Below are positions 17,360 through 26,371 of a stretch of 64,000 nt of DNA, piece by piece. The DNA is taken from NCBI GenBank assembly GCA_035267045.1, contig DATFMH010000238.1:12939-76938 (forward strand), read 5' to 3'. The notes beneath the pieces are model-generated. The model was not told the DNA's origin, made no database searches, and worked only from the letters and a program-made list of their open reading frames with translations. The translations under genes were made by a program, and so were the position numbers. Within the stretch, counting starts at the first letter, position 1. The number at the start of each line of letters is the position of its first letter. The stretch comes from DATFMH01 sp035267045. GTDB taxonomy: Bacteria; Bacteroidota; Rhodothermia; Balneolales; DATFMH01.

Positions 17360-18979
17360 ATGCAAGCACCACACATTGATTTGTTCGATACTACTCTGCG
17401 GGACGGGACTCAAGGTGAAAAAGTTGCTTTCTCTGCTGAAGATAAACTGAGAATTGCCGAGAGGCTTGATGAGTTCGGAATTCAGTATATCGAAGGCGGT
17501 TGGCCGGGATCTAATCCCAAAGACATGCTTTTTTTCGAAAAAGCAAAAGGCCATACTTTCAAAAATGCTAAAATAGTTGCTTTTGGAAGTACACATCGTG
17601 CCGACCGGAAGCCGGAAGACGACCCCAATCTTCAGGCTCTTGTAGAAGCCCGGACACCTGCGAATTCCATATTCGGTAAAAGCTGGCTTTTACATGTTCG
17701 CGACGCTCTTAAAATAACACCGGAAGAGAATCTTAAAATCATTTATCAATCTGTAAAATATCTGAAAGAACATGACAGGGAAGTGATATATGATGCCGAA
17801 CATTTCTTTGATGGTTATAAAGACAATTCCTCTTATGCCGTAGAAACCTTGTTGGCTGCTCAGGAAGGTGGTGCTGATGTTCTTGTATTATGTGACACCA
17901 ATGGTGGTTCTTTACCGGACGAGATATCAAAAATTATCCGTTACGTTAAAAAAAATGTCGATACGCCATTAGGTATTCATGCTCATAATGATGGTGAACT
18001 GGCGGTAGCTAATTCGTTGGCTGCCGTTCAAGCCGGATGTGTACATGTTCAGGGGACCATAAATGGTTACGGTGAGCGATGTGGGAATGCCAATCTGTGT
18101 TCTGTTACAGCTAACTTACAGCTGAAGTATGGTCGTGATGTTGTCTCTGATAAACAGCTTGAAAAGTTAAGCAACCTTTCTCGATATGTAAGCGAGCTGG
18201 CCAATTTAAGTCAGGACAATAAGCTGCCTTTCGTCGGTTCGAGTGCTTTTGCCCATAAGGGTGGGGTGCATGTGAGTGCTGTCATGAAAAATTCATCGAC
18301 GTATGAGCATTTGGATCCGGCTATCGTTGGTAATCGCCGCCGTGTATTGGTATCCGACTTATCGGGCAAAAGTAATGTGATGTATAAATCCAATGAGTTG
18401 GGGATCGATCTGGAAGATAAACAGGAAAAATTACCTGCTATAGTAAAAAAATTGAAGAAACTGGAAAATGAGGGCTATCAATTTGAAGCAGCCGAAGCCT
18501 CATTTGAATTATTGGTCAGACGCATGACCGAACCGGTTAAAGATTTCTTTGCACTCGAAGGATTACGTGTGATCATTGAAAAAAACGGGACAGGTAATTG
18601 TCGTTCTGAAGCTACAATACGCCTGAATGTGAATGGGCAAATGGAACATTGTGCCTCCGAAGGTAGCGGACCTGTTAATGCTTTGGATTGTGCCTTGAGA
18701 AAAGCGCTGAATCAGTTTTATCCGGAGATAGATTTGATGAAGCTTGCCGACTATAAAGTAAGGGTATTGAATGGCACCGAAGGTACCGATGCAAAAGTAA
18801 GGGTATTGATCGAATCAAGTGATAGCAATGGTGAATCATGGGGAACAATCGGTGTTTCAGCAAATATCATTGATGCGAGCTGGCAGGCCCTGTCCGACAG
18901 TTTTAACTATTTCTTACAAAATCATTATAAGTCAAAAAAGAAGGAGCAAAAGTATGCTAAATCGACTATGGGATCTTAA
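17360..18979 (+). CDS. cimA: Citramalate synthase with C-terminal allosteric domain
   Basis: DRE-TIM enzyme (539 aa) condensing pyruvate and acetyl-CoA to (R)-citramalate, the entry to threonine-independent isoleucine. The barrel shows DTTLRDGTQGEKVAFS (9-24), the citramalate-type EGGWPGSNPKD near 45-55, GIHAHNDGELAVANS and TINGYGERCGNANL. A full LeuA_dimer regulatory domain follows at about 390-525 (LEGLRVIIEKNG). These features separate it from 2-isopropylmalate synthase, which follows in the operon. Isoleucine inhibition is usual in the family. The absence of ilvA in this otherwise complete cluster fits this route. Confidence 0.88.
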   Translation: MQAPHIDLFDTTLRDGTQGEKVAFSAEDKLRIAERLDEFGIQYIEGGWPGSNPKDMLFFEKAKGHTFKNAKIVAFGSTHRADRKPEDDPNLQALVEARTPANSIFGKSWLLHVRDALKITPEENLKIIYQSVKYLKEHDREVIYDAEHFFDGYKDNSSYAVETLLAAQEGGADVLVLCDTNGGSLPDEISKIIRYVKKNVDTPLGIHAHNDGELAVANSLAAVQAGCVHVQGTINGYGERCGNANLCSVTANLQLKYGRDVVSDKQLEKLSNLSRYVSELANLSQDNKLPFVGSSAFAHKGGVHVSAVMKNSSTYEHLDPAIVGNRRRVLVSDLSGKSNVMYKSNELGIDLEDKQEKLPAIVKKLKKLENEGYQFEAAEASFELLVRRMTEPVKDFFALEGLRVIIEKNGTGNCRSEATIRLNVNGQMEHCASEGSGPVNALDCALRKALNQFYPEIDLMKLADYKVRVLNGTEGTDAKVRVLIESSDSNGESWGTIGVSANIIDASWQALSDSFNYFLQNHYKSKKKEQKYAKSTMGS

Positions 18980-19073
18980 AGACCGACTATGCCACTATCG
19001 CAATCTATATAACCTGAATAATGTACTAAAAAGCATAATGGCTAAACATGTAAAAATTATCACCGAAACATAA
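18954..19073 (+). CDS. Possible CTA-rich leader frame between cimA and leuA
   Basis: A 39-codon frame (MLNRLWDLKDRLCHYRNLYN, then NLNNVLKS) starts 25 bases inside the end of cimA in another frame. It has one of the strongest Shine-Dalgarno sequences in the window, AAGGAG at 18940-18945, eight bases before the ATG. Five of its seven Leu codons are CTA, which leuA itself never uses. It ends 18 bases before leuA. No strong alternative hairpins were found, so coupling or stalling may act without a classical attenuator. Chance is not excluded. Confidence 0.35.
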   Translation: MLNRLWDLKDRLCHYRNLYNLNNVLKSIMAKHVKIITET

Positions 19074-19091
19074 CAAGAAAATTTTGCAGGT

Positions 19092-20285
19092 ATGGAAAAT
19101 CGAATCAGCATATTTGACACTACATTACGCGATGGTGAACAGTCGCCCGGTTACAGCATGAACCAGGATGAAAAAATAAAAATGGCTCATCAGCTCGAAA
19201 AATTACAAGTTGATGTAATGGAAGCCGGCTTTCCGATTGCTTCTGAAGGTGATTTCCAGACAGTCAGGGAAATAGGGAAACAGATAAAAAACAGTACGGT
19301 CGCTGCTCTGGCACGTACAACTTCAGTCGATATAGAACGTGCTGCCAAATCACTTGAATATGCCAATAGGCCGCGTATACATACTTTTATTGCTACTTCC
19401 GATATCCATATGAAGTATAAATTGAAGAAAACGCGGGTAGAAGTAGTTGAATCGACTATTAAAGCTGTTGAACAGGCCCGGAAATATTGCGATGAAGTCG
19501 AGTTTTCAGCAGAAGATGCTTCCCGGAGTGATCCCGAATTCCTTTATGAAGTATTTACAGCGGCTATTGATGCCGGAGCCAGCATTATAAACGTACCGGA
19601 TACCGTTGGTTATGCTCTTCCGTGGGAATATGGTGAACTCATCAAAAATATTCACCAAAACGTGCCGAATATTGATAAAGCTATCCTCAGTGTTCATTGT
19701 CATAATGATCTCGGTTTGGCTGTAGCTAATTCTTTTGCCGGAATAAGAAACGGTGCCCTGCAGATAGAATGCACGATTAATGGTATCGGTGAGCGAGCTG
19801 GTAATGCCTCTTTGGAAGAGATCGTGATGGCCATGAAAACCCGTCAGGCCGATATGACCGAGTACACAAATATTAAGACAGAAGAAATTTTCCCTGCCAG
19901 TAGTTTACTGGCTGAGATAACCGGTAAGGGAGTCCAGCCCAATAAAGCTATTGTTGGTGAAAATGCTTTTGCCCATGAAGCCGGTATCCACCAGCATGGC
20001 GTTCTGAATAACCCGATGACTTACGAGATCATGACACCTGATTCTGTTGGTATTTCGGGTAACAGAATCGTTTTGGGTAAACATTCCGGCAGATTTGCGT
20101 TACGGAAAAAAGTGGAAGCATTGGGATTCGACCTGGATCATGATGAACTTGATGTCGTCTATCAACAATTTACCAATCTTGCAGATCAACAAAAGATCGT
20201 CCCCGATGATGACATCCTGAATCTGTTGAATGGCAATGGTTATAACCGCTCGCAACAACACGGAATACAGGCTAAATCAGCATAA
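19092..20285 (+). CDS. leuA: 2-Isopropylmalate synthase, short form without allosteric domain
   Basis: DRE-TIM acyltransferase (397 aa) that commits 3-methyl-2-oxobutanoate to leucine. It shows DTTLRDGEQSPGYSM (9-23), the metal histidines in SVHCHNDLGLAVANS, TINGIGERAGNASL and GKHSGRFALRKKV. Most LeuA proteins are 510-640 aa because of a C-terminal leucine-binding domain. This one stops shortly after the first accessory subdomain. Direct leucine feedback may be lost, leaving RNA-level control. Homocitrate synthase has a similar length but would not suit a leuCDB operon. Confidence 0.88.
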   Translation: MENRISIFDTTLRDGEQSPGYSMNQDEKIKMAHQLEKLQVDVMEAGFPIASEGDFQTVREIGKQIKNSTVAALARTTSVDIERAAKSLEYANRPRIHTFIATSDIHMKYKLKKTRVEVVESTIKAVEQARKYCDEVEFSAEDASRSDPEFLYEVFTAAIDAGASIINVPDTVGYALPWEYGELIKNIHQNVPNIDKAILSVHCHNDLGLAVANSFAGIRNGALQIECTINGIGERAGNASLEEIVMAMKTRQADMTEYTNIKTEEIFPASSLLAEITGKGVQPNKAIVGENAFAHEAGIHQHGVLNNPMTYEIMTPDSVGISGNRIVLGKHSGRFALRKKVEALGFDLDHDELDVVYQQFTNLADQQKIVPDDDILNLLNGNGYNRSQQHGIQAKSA

Positions 20286-20326
20286 TTTTTATAATTAATC
20301 ACATTTATTAAAGGAGTTTTTTTACA

Positions 20327-21628
20327 ATGAGTATGACTCTCACAGAAAAGATATTGGCTAAACACAGCGGCCGTTCGATGGTAGATCCGGGTGAAACTGT
20401 CTGGATTGATGTCGATGTTCTTATGACACACGATGTCTGCGGGCCTCCAACAATATCTATCTTTCATAAAGAGTTTGGGGAAGAGGCCCGTGTTTGGGAT
20501 AAAGACAAACTCGTAATCATTCCCGATCATTATATTTTTACCAATGATAAATATGCCAACAGGAATGTGGATATTTTAAGGGCTTTTGCCGCTGAACAGA
20601 CCCTTCCGAATTATTATGATGTTGGTACCGACCGCTATAAAGGAGTATGCCACGTAGCACTCCCCGAAGAAGGATATACGCGTCCCGGTGAAGTACTGTT
20701 TGGTACGGATTCTCACACCTGTACGGCCGGCGCATTTGGCCAGTTTGCCACAGGTATTGGTAATACTGATGCTGCTTTTATCATGGGTACAGGTAAATTG
20801 TGGGTGAAAGTACCGGAAACCATGCGCTTTGAATTTGAAGGCGATCATTTGCCACCGTATATCATGGCAAAGGATATTATTCTCAAAGTGATCGGAGATA
20901 TCGGGGTAGACGGTGCCACATACCGCACTATGGAATTTGCAGGTCCAGGTATCAAAGCATTGGATATAGAATCCCGCATGACACTTACTAATATGGTAAT
21001 AGAAGCCGGTGGGAAAAATGGTGTAGTAGAGCCAGATGCTAAAACAGAAGAATATGTAAATCAAAGAACTGAGGTTAGCTATGAGTTAGTCCATAGTGAT
21101 CCCGATGCCAGTTATCATAGTGTATATAACTATAATCTGGAAGAAATGGTCCCTATGGTTGCCAAACCTCACAGTCCGGATAACAAAGCCACCGCTGCTG
21201 AGCTGGAAGGTACCCCGCTTACACGTGCCTACATTGGTTCATGCACCGGTGGTAAGTTATCCGATTTTAAGGCGGCTGCTGAAATAATACAGGGCCATGA
21301 TTTAGCAATCGATACATTTATCGTTCCTGCGACTACAGAAGTTGCTAAAGGTTTGTCGACGGAAAAAATAAACGGACAAACATTAAAAGAGATATTCGAA
21401 GGAGCCGGTTGTAAGATTGGAAGAGCTTCTTGCGCCGCATGTCTGGGTGGCCCGGAAGATACTTTTGGACGATTGAATGGTAAGGAAGTTTGTATCTCTA
21501 CCACCAATCGTAATTTTCCCGGCCGGATGGGATCGAAAGATTCGGAAGTATATCTGGCATCTCCATATACCGTGGCTGCATCCGCAGTGACAGGAAAAAT
21601 TACAGATCCACGTCAATTTATCAATTAA
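20327..21628 (+). CDS. leuC: 3-Isopropylmalate dehydratase large subunit
   Basis: Aconitase-superfamily large subunit (433 aa) that moves the hydroxyl of isopropylmalate and, in the citramalate route, of citramalate. The 4Fe-4S ligands are C306 (GSCTGGKLSDF), C369 and C372 (ASCAACLGG). At 433 aa it belongs to the shorter archaeal/bacterial LeuC class rather than the 466-aa E. coli type. AAAGGAG stands 12 bases before the ATG. LeuD follows after 15 bases. Confidence 0.93.
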   Translation: MSMTLTEKILAKHSGRSMVDPGETVWIDVDVLMTHDVCGPPTISIFHKEFGEEARVWDKDKLVIIPDHYIFTNDKYANRNVDILRAFAAEQTLPNYYDVGTDRYKGVCHVALPEEGYTRPGEVLFGTDSHTCTAGAFGQFATGIGNTDAAFIMGTGKLWVKVPETMRFEFEGDHLPPYIMAKDIILKVIGDIGVDGATYRTMEFAGPGIKALDIESRMTLTNMVIEAGGKNGVVEPDAKTEEYVNQRTEVSYELVHSDPDASYHSVYNYNLEEMVPMVAKPHSPDNKATAAELEGTPLTRAYIGSCTGGKLSDFKAAAEIIQGHDLAIDTFIVPATTEVAKGLSTEKINGQTLKEIFEGAGCKIGRASCAACLGGPEDTFGRLNGKEVCISTTNRNFPGRMGSKDSEVYLASPYTVAASAVTGKITDPRQFIN

Positions 21629-21643
21629 AAAATAGTAAATAGC

Positions 21644-22228
21644 ATGTCACAAGATATACTTAAAGGTAAAGCTTTTGTTTTAGGGAAGAATATCGATACC
21701 GATCAGATTATTCCGGCACAACATTTGGTTTATAGTTTAAATGATCCGGAAGAGCGTAAATTTTATGGGCGTTATGCATTATCAGGGACTCCTTCGGAAG
21801 AATCAGGATTGCCTCAGGGGAATATCCCTTTGGTAGAAGATGACGCTTTTGAAAGTGAATTCAAGATCATTGTCGGCGGACCTAATTTTGGTTGCGGTTC
21901 CTCAAGAGAGCATGCACCTGCTGCTCTTCAAATAGCCGGTATTCAAGCGATCGTTTCACCAAGTTATGCGCGTATTTTCTACCGAAACTCAGTAGACGGT
22001 GGATTTGTAATTCCTTATGAAAGTCTTGAGGATCTGAGTAAGGAAGTTCATACCAATGATGAACTGGAAATCCATAAAAATGAAAATGTGCTTAAAAATA
22101 TTACTCAGAACAAAACTTATAAATTAAAAGCTTTGGGAAGTGTAGAGGATATTGTTCAAGCCGGCGGAATTTTTGAATATGCCCGCAAAATGGGAATGGT
22201 CCCCAAAAATGAAAAGGTAGCAAGCTGA
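21644..22228 (+). CDS. leuD: 3-Isopropylmalate dehydratase small subunit
   Basis: Swivel-domain partner of LeuC (194 aa). It carries GKNIDTDQIIPAQHL near the N-terminus, GPNFGCGSSREHAP in the middle and SYARIFYRNSVDGG, the active-site loop of the small subunit. It ends two bases before the leuB ATG, so the two genes are probably translated together. Confidence 0.94.
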   Translation: MSQDILKGKAFVLGKNIDTDQIIPAQHLVYSLNDPEERKFYGRYALSGTPSEESGLPQGNIPLVEDDAFESEFKIIVGGPNFGCGSSREHAPAALQIAGIQAIVSPSYARIFYRNSVDGGFVIPYESLEDLSKEVHTNDELEIHKNENVLKNITQNKTYKLKALGSVEDIVQAGGIFEYARKMGMVPKNEKVAS

Positions 22229-22230
22229 AG

Positions 22231-23343
22231 ATGAGTGAAAAGATTGTAAAGCAAATTACTGTACTACCTGGCGACGGCATCGGTCCGGAAGTTACGGATC
22301 AGGCTTTAAGAGTACTTCACACTGCCGGAGAACTATTTAATGTGACGTTCGAATGCCAGGAGTTCCCATTTGGTGGAGCAGCCATCGACGCCTGGGGGGA
22401 GCCCATAAGTGAAGAATTGATAGAATCAGCGAAGAAATCCGATGCCGTTTTATTAGGCGCTGTCGGAGGATCCAAATGGGATAATCAACCCAAGGATAAA
22501 CGACCGGAAGCTGGTTTATTGGGTATTCGCAATGTCCTTGGATTATATACCAATCTTCGACCCGTTAAAGTCTACGAACCTCTTTGTGATTCATCCACAT
22601 TAAAGAAAGAAGTTATTGAAAAGGTTGATCTGTTGGTAGTCAGGGAATTGACCGGTGGCATTTACTTTGGCAAGCCTCGTTTTATCAAAACGGAGGGTGA
22701 GGAAGAACACGCCGTGGATACGATGGATTACCGGACTTCGGAGATTGAACGTATTGCTGTGGCTGCTTTTGAGGCTGCGGGTAAAAGAAATGGTAACGTT
22801 TGCTCCGTAGATAAATCCAATGTGCTGGATACCTCAAGATTGTGGCGAAAAACGGTGATCAATGTGGCGAAAAACTACCCGGATATAGAATTGAGTCATA
22901 TGCTCGTGGATAATTGTGCTATGCAGCTGGTGAGAAATCCCGGTCAGTTTGATGTCATCGTTACCGGAAATATGTTTGGTGATATCCTGAGTGATGAAGC
23001 ATCCATGTTGACCGGATCAATAGGTATGTTACCATCCGCAAGTATCGGTAATGGTCCGGGCTTATACGAACCTGTACATGGCTCGGCACCGGATATAGCC
23101 GGCTCGGGTAAAGCCAACCCGATAGCAGCCATAGCTTCGGTTGCCCTGTTATTCCGCTATTCGCTCAATATGAATCCCGCAGCGAAAATCATTGAAGAAG
23201 CAATCGAAGAATTTTTGAATAAGGGCTTCCGAACAGCTGGTATAGCCGGGATGGATGAAGAAGCTTTGAATACCGTTGAAGTCGGGGATACCATTACCGG
23301 ATTAATTAAAGAGAATGCTAACAAATTACAGGAGCAAGACTGA
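22231..23343 (+). CDS. leuB: 3-Isopropylmalate dehydrogenase
   Basis: NAD-dependent beta-decarboxylating dehydrogenase (370 aa) giving 2-oxoisocaproate, and 2-oxobutyrate from methylmalate. It shows LPGDGIGPEV, the substrate loop LLGIRNVLGLYTNLRP, RELTGGIYFG and the metal/NAD motif FGDILSDEASMLTGSIG. HGSAPDIAGSGKANP is the adenine site. It ends one base before the ilvE start. Confidence 0.95.
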   Translation: MSEKIVKQITVLPGDGIGPEVTDQALRVLHTAGELFNVTFECQEFPFGGAAIDAWGEPISEELIESAKKSDAVLLGAVGGSKWDNQPKDKRPEAGLLGIRNVLGLYTNLRPVKVYEPLCDSSTLKKEVIEKVDLLVVRELTGGIYFGKPRFIKTEGEEEHAVDTMDYRTSEIERIAVAAFEAAGKRNGNVCSVDKSNVLDTSRLWRKTVINVAKNYPDIELSHMLVDNCAMQLVRNPGQFDVIVTGNMFGDILSDEASMLTGSIGMLPSASIGNGPGLYEPVHGSAPDIAGSGKANPIAAIASVALLFRYSLNMNPAAKIIEEAIEEFLNKGFRTAGIAGMDEEALNTVEVGDTITGLIKENANKLQEQD

Positions 23344-23344
23344 G

Positions 23345-24439
23345 ATGCCTGCGAACGTAACTTCAGATATTCAAACGGATGTAATTAATGTGAATCCTGT
23401 TGAACACAGTCGGTTGCCGGGTGTTGATCTTAACAACCCCGGTTTCGGACGATTATTCGCGGACCACATGTTCAGCATGGAATACAAAGATGGGCAATGG
23501 CAAAATCCGGCGATTGTTCCATTTGACAAGTTAGAGTTCATGCCATCACTAACAGCACTTCATTACGGTCAGTCGATTTTTGAAGGGATGAAAGCATTCC
23601 GAACAGATGACGGGACGATAAATATTTTCAGACCGGAGAAACATCATGAGCGGTTAAATAAATCCTGCCGGCGTTTGTGTATTCCCGAAATCGACCAGGA
23701 TCTTTTCATGGAGGCTTTGCAAACCCTCGTAAAACTGGATCGGGACTGGGTTCCGGAGAAAAAGGGGAATGCCCTTTATATTCGTCCGCTTGTTTTCGGA
23801 ACGGATACCCATATTTCGGTTTCCGAAGCTGAAACGTACCGTTTCTTGATCATGACTTCCCCGGTAGGTGCCTATTATAAGGAAGGAATCAACCCGGTGA
23901 GATTGATGACATCGAGTCATTATGTTCGCTCGGCACAGGGCGGGGCAGGTAATGTTAAAACGGCCGGTAACTATGCCGCCAGTTTGTTGCCTGCAAAAAA
24001 AGCAAAAGAGAAAGGATTCACTCAGGTTTTATGGCTTGATGCAAAAGAACATAAATATATTGAGGAAGTCGGTACGATGAACATCTTTTTTAAAATAGAT
24101 GACCGGCTGATAACACCTCCTCTGGAAGGAACTATTTTAGGTGGTATAACGAGAGATTCTGTTATACAGTTAGCCCTTGAATGGGATGTAGATGTGGATG
24201 AGAGACATATTACTATCGATGAATTGTTCGAAGCCTCTGGAAAGGGATCGTTACAGGAGGCGTTTGGTACCGGTACTGCAGCAGTTATATCCCCTGTGGG
24301 ACGTATTAATCATAATGGCAGTGAGATAATACTTGATGAAAATCAAATCGGTCCGTTTGCACAACGTCTATACAATGAATTAACCGGTATTCAATACGGT
24401 GAGGTTGAAGACCGTCATAATTGGATTTATTCAGTTTAG
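23345..24439 (+). CDS. ilvE: Branched-chain amino acid aminotransferase
   Basis: Fold-type IV transaminase (364 aa from this start) catalysing the last step for Ile, Leu and Val. The PLP lysine is K205 in GNVKTAGNYAAS. EEVGTMNIFF and the GTGTAAVISPVG loop are typical of the longer, BCAT-type family. The ATG at 23345 follows the leuB stop by one base and begins MPANVTSDIQ. A TTG 30 bases earlier would overlap leuB and adds nothing conserved. It is the last gene before the terminator. Confidence 0.93.
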   Translation: MPANVTSDIQTDVINVNPVEHSRLPGVDLNNPGFGRLFADHMFSMEYKDGQWQNPAIVPFDKLEFMPSLTALHYGQSIFEGMKAFRTDDGTINIFRPEKHHERLNKSCRRLCIPEIDQDLFMEALQTLVKLDRDWVPEKKGNALYIRPLVFGTDTHISVSEAETYRFLIMTSPVGAYYKEGINPVRLMTSSHYVRSAQGGAGNVKTAGNYAASLLPAKKAKEKGFTQVLWLDAKEHKYIEEVGTMNIFFKIDDRLITPPLEGTILGGITRDSVIQLALEWDVDVDERHITIDELFEASGKGSLQEAFGTGTAAVISPVGRINHNGSEIILDENQIGPFAQRLYNELTGIQYGEVEDRHNWIYSV

Positions 24440-24527
24440 TAAGTATGGAGATTTTTTAATGAATGATTTCCATCTATCCTCACACATATAGAGTGACTCA
24501 TCACTAAGGTCAGTCAACTCTATCTTA

Positions 24528-24563
24528 GGGAACAGACATGAAAAATCTGTTCCCTATTTTTTT
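24528..24563 (+). terminator. Rho-independent terminator of the ilv-leu operon
   Basis: GGGAACAGA (24528-24536) pairs perfectly with TCTGTTCCC (24546-24554) and is followed by TATTTTTTT. Confidence 0.93.
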
Positions 24564-24574
24564 AGGATACGGCT

Positions 24575-25290
24575 GGGAAATAGAACGCGGATGAACGCAG
24601 ATTGAGCGGATAAAAGAAGGAAAATGGAAACCGGAGACCGGAATACGGAAAAACAGACCCGGGAAAAAATCCAAATGCCAGATAATTAAACATCAACAAA
24701 AACGGTCTGGCTGTCATCACGAGGCCGAATGGCCGCGGTGATCCCCTTCTGTAGCATTGCCATACGTGTTATCAATGGCAGGTGAAAAAAGCCAAATTAG
24801 CGCACTTGCCCTTGATTACGGACCCCACTTTCATCTCCCCCAGGGAAGGAACTTCAAAATGAACCCTTTGGGTTCTGCCTTTTTATCTCGTGATGGGGCT
24901 CTGCCCCTTCACGCAGAGAATGAGGCTCTGCCTCAAACTTGAAACCACAGGTCAGAACCCTGTGATGAGATATAAATTTGAATAGCTTCGGGTGTAACCC
25001 GGAGAATAGATCAGTGATCAGTAAGCAGTTACAGTAAACAATGTGTTGGTTGCCAATATTCATTGCCCCGTACCTTCAGGCCGGGGATTAATCGAATTGA
25101 CAAAATTTTAAAAAGGACTAAAGCCCTGACAATAAATGCTGTATTTTCTAACCACTGGCCTAAAGGCCAGGGCAATTATTTGTTATTAAATAAAATTTGG
25201 TAAGATGATTGGTTACAGATTGTTCGGCTGTTCGTTCCAGAGTACGGAAACAATAGTTTTAATTTCTGCCTTCTGCCTTTTGCCTTTTGC
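24575..25290. repeat. Intergenic stretch of small palindromes and degenerate repeats
   Basis: No credible gene lies in this gap. It holds a GCGGATGAACGCAGATTGAG-like degenerate direct repeat (about 24586-24612). A REP-like palindrome at 24711-24745 has outer ATCAC/GTGAT and inner GGCC-GAAT-GGCC. Mini-hairpins with 3-base loops are AACCC-TTT-GGGTT (24862), GGGGC-TCT-GCCCC (24895) and GAGGC-TCT-GCCTC (24922). Longer-looped ones are CACAGG/CCTGTG (24946-24964) and CTGGCC-TAAA-GGCCAG (25155-25170). These resemble dispersed intergenic elements; copies elsewhere cannot be checked here. Confidence 0.55.
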
Positions 25291-25318
25291 AAATTACTCA
25301 TTGCTAATTGTAAAAGTC

Positions 25319-26371
25319 TTATACAATCTTCTTCTTGTAATGAACTTCGGGAAGGTTCCTCAGTTTCTCCGCACTAAGTTCGGCGGTAATATCCCGTTGC
25401 GGGTTGGCAAGCATCTCATATCCGACCATAAATTTTTTAACCGAAGCTGAACGTAGTAACGGGGGATAGAAATGCATATGAAAATGCCATTCCGGGTGAT
25501 GGCTACCATCCGTTGGAGCCGGGTGAAAACCGGCTGAATAAGGAAATGATATATTGAAAATATTGTCGTAACGAATGGTTAATCTGCGAATGATATCAGC
25601 CAGGGAGGTTTTCTCGGAATCCGTGAGTTCGGTGAAATCGCCCAAATGCCGTTTGCTCATGAGTAATGTTTCATAAGGCCAAACGGCCCAGAAGGGAACT
25701 AGAACAACGAAATCGTCATTTTCGATGACAATACGTTCCTGTAATTCATTTTCCTTTTTTAAGTAATCACATAACAGGCAACTTTGATGCTTATTCACAT
25801 ATTCAGTGAATTGATATTGCTCCTTTGAAGGTTCATCAGGAATCGTGTGCTGGGCCCAAATTTGTCCGTGTGGATGCGGGTTACTGCATCCCATGATGGT
25901 CCCTTTATTTTCGAAGATTTGAACATAATTTATGTTATCGTGACTCCCAAGTACTTTATATTCCTCCGTCCAAAGGTCTACAACGTTCCGGATAGTCTCC
26001 GTCGACATTTCAGGCAGCGTAAGATCGTGACGTGGGGAGAAGCAAATAACCCGGCAAATCCCCTGTTCTCCTTCGGCAATAATCAGATCATCATTATTTA
26101 TATCAGCTTCCGGAGTATTCATTTTTAGGGCACTGAAATCGTTGGTAAACACAAAAGTTTCAGGATAATCAGGATTTATATCACCATCGGCACGCTTATT
26201 ACCAGGACAAAGGTAACATCCCGGATCATATTTCGGTTTCTTTTCATCAGGAGTAGACTCTTCATGTCCCTGCCAGGGACGTTTGGCACGGTGTGGTGAA
26301 ACCTGAATCCATTCTCCGGTTAATAAGTTATATCTTCTGTGTGGATGATCTTCAAAGTTAAAATCACTCAT
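25319..26371 (-). CDS. galT: Galactose-1-phosphate uridylyltransferase
   Basis: Leloir enzyme (350 aa) exchanging UDP between glucose-1-P and galactose-1-P. The nucleophile is the second histidine of HPH, H168, in GCSNPHPHGQ. C52 and C55 (CYLC) are candidate metal ligands. The C-terminal HMHFYPPLLRS supplies more metal-site histidines. Its ATG overlaps the galK stop (ATGA), so translation is coupled. It is the last gene of the galactose operon. No galE is in the window. Confidence 0.95.
   Translation of the reverse strand: MSDFNFEDHPHRRYNLLTGEWIQVSPHRAKRPWQGHEESTPDEKKPKYDPGCYLCPGNKRADGDINPDYPETFVFTNDFSALKMNTPEADINNDDLIIAEGEQGICRVICFSPRHDLTLPEMSTETIRNVVDLWTEEYKVLGSHDNINYVQIFENKGTIMGCSNPHPHGQIWAQHTIPDEPSKEQYQFTEYVNKHQSCLLCDYLKKENELQERIVIENDDFVVLVPFWAVWPYETLLMSKRHLGDFTELTDSEKTSLADIIRRLTIRYDNIFNISFPYSAGFHPAPTDGSHHPEWHFHMHFYPPLLRSASVKKFMVGYEMLANPQRDITAELSAEKLRNLPEVHYKKKIV

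Noticed and set aside
23315..23344. Upstream TTG start for ilvE
   Set aside because: It would overlap leuB by 29 bases; the ATG one base after the leuB stop gives the normal family N-terminus.
24757..24942. 61-codon frame in the ilvE-galT gap
   Set aside because: It runs through several palindromes (24862, 24895, 24922) and has no protein-like pattern.
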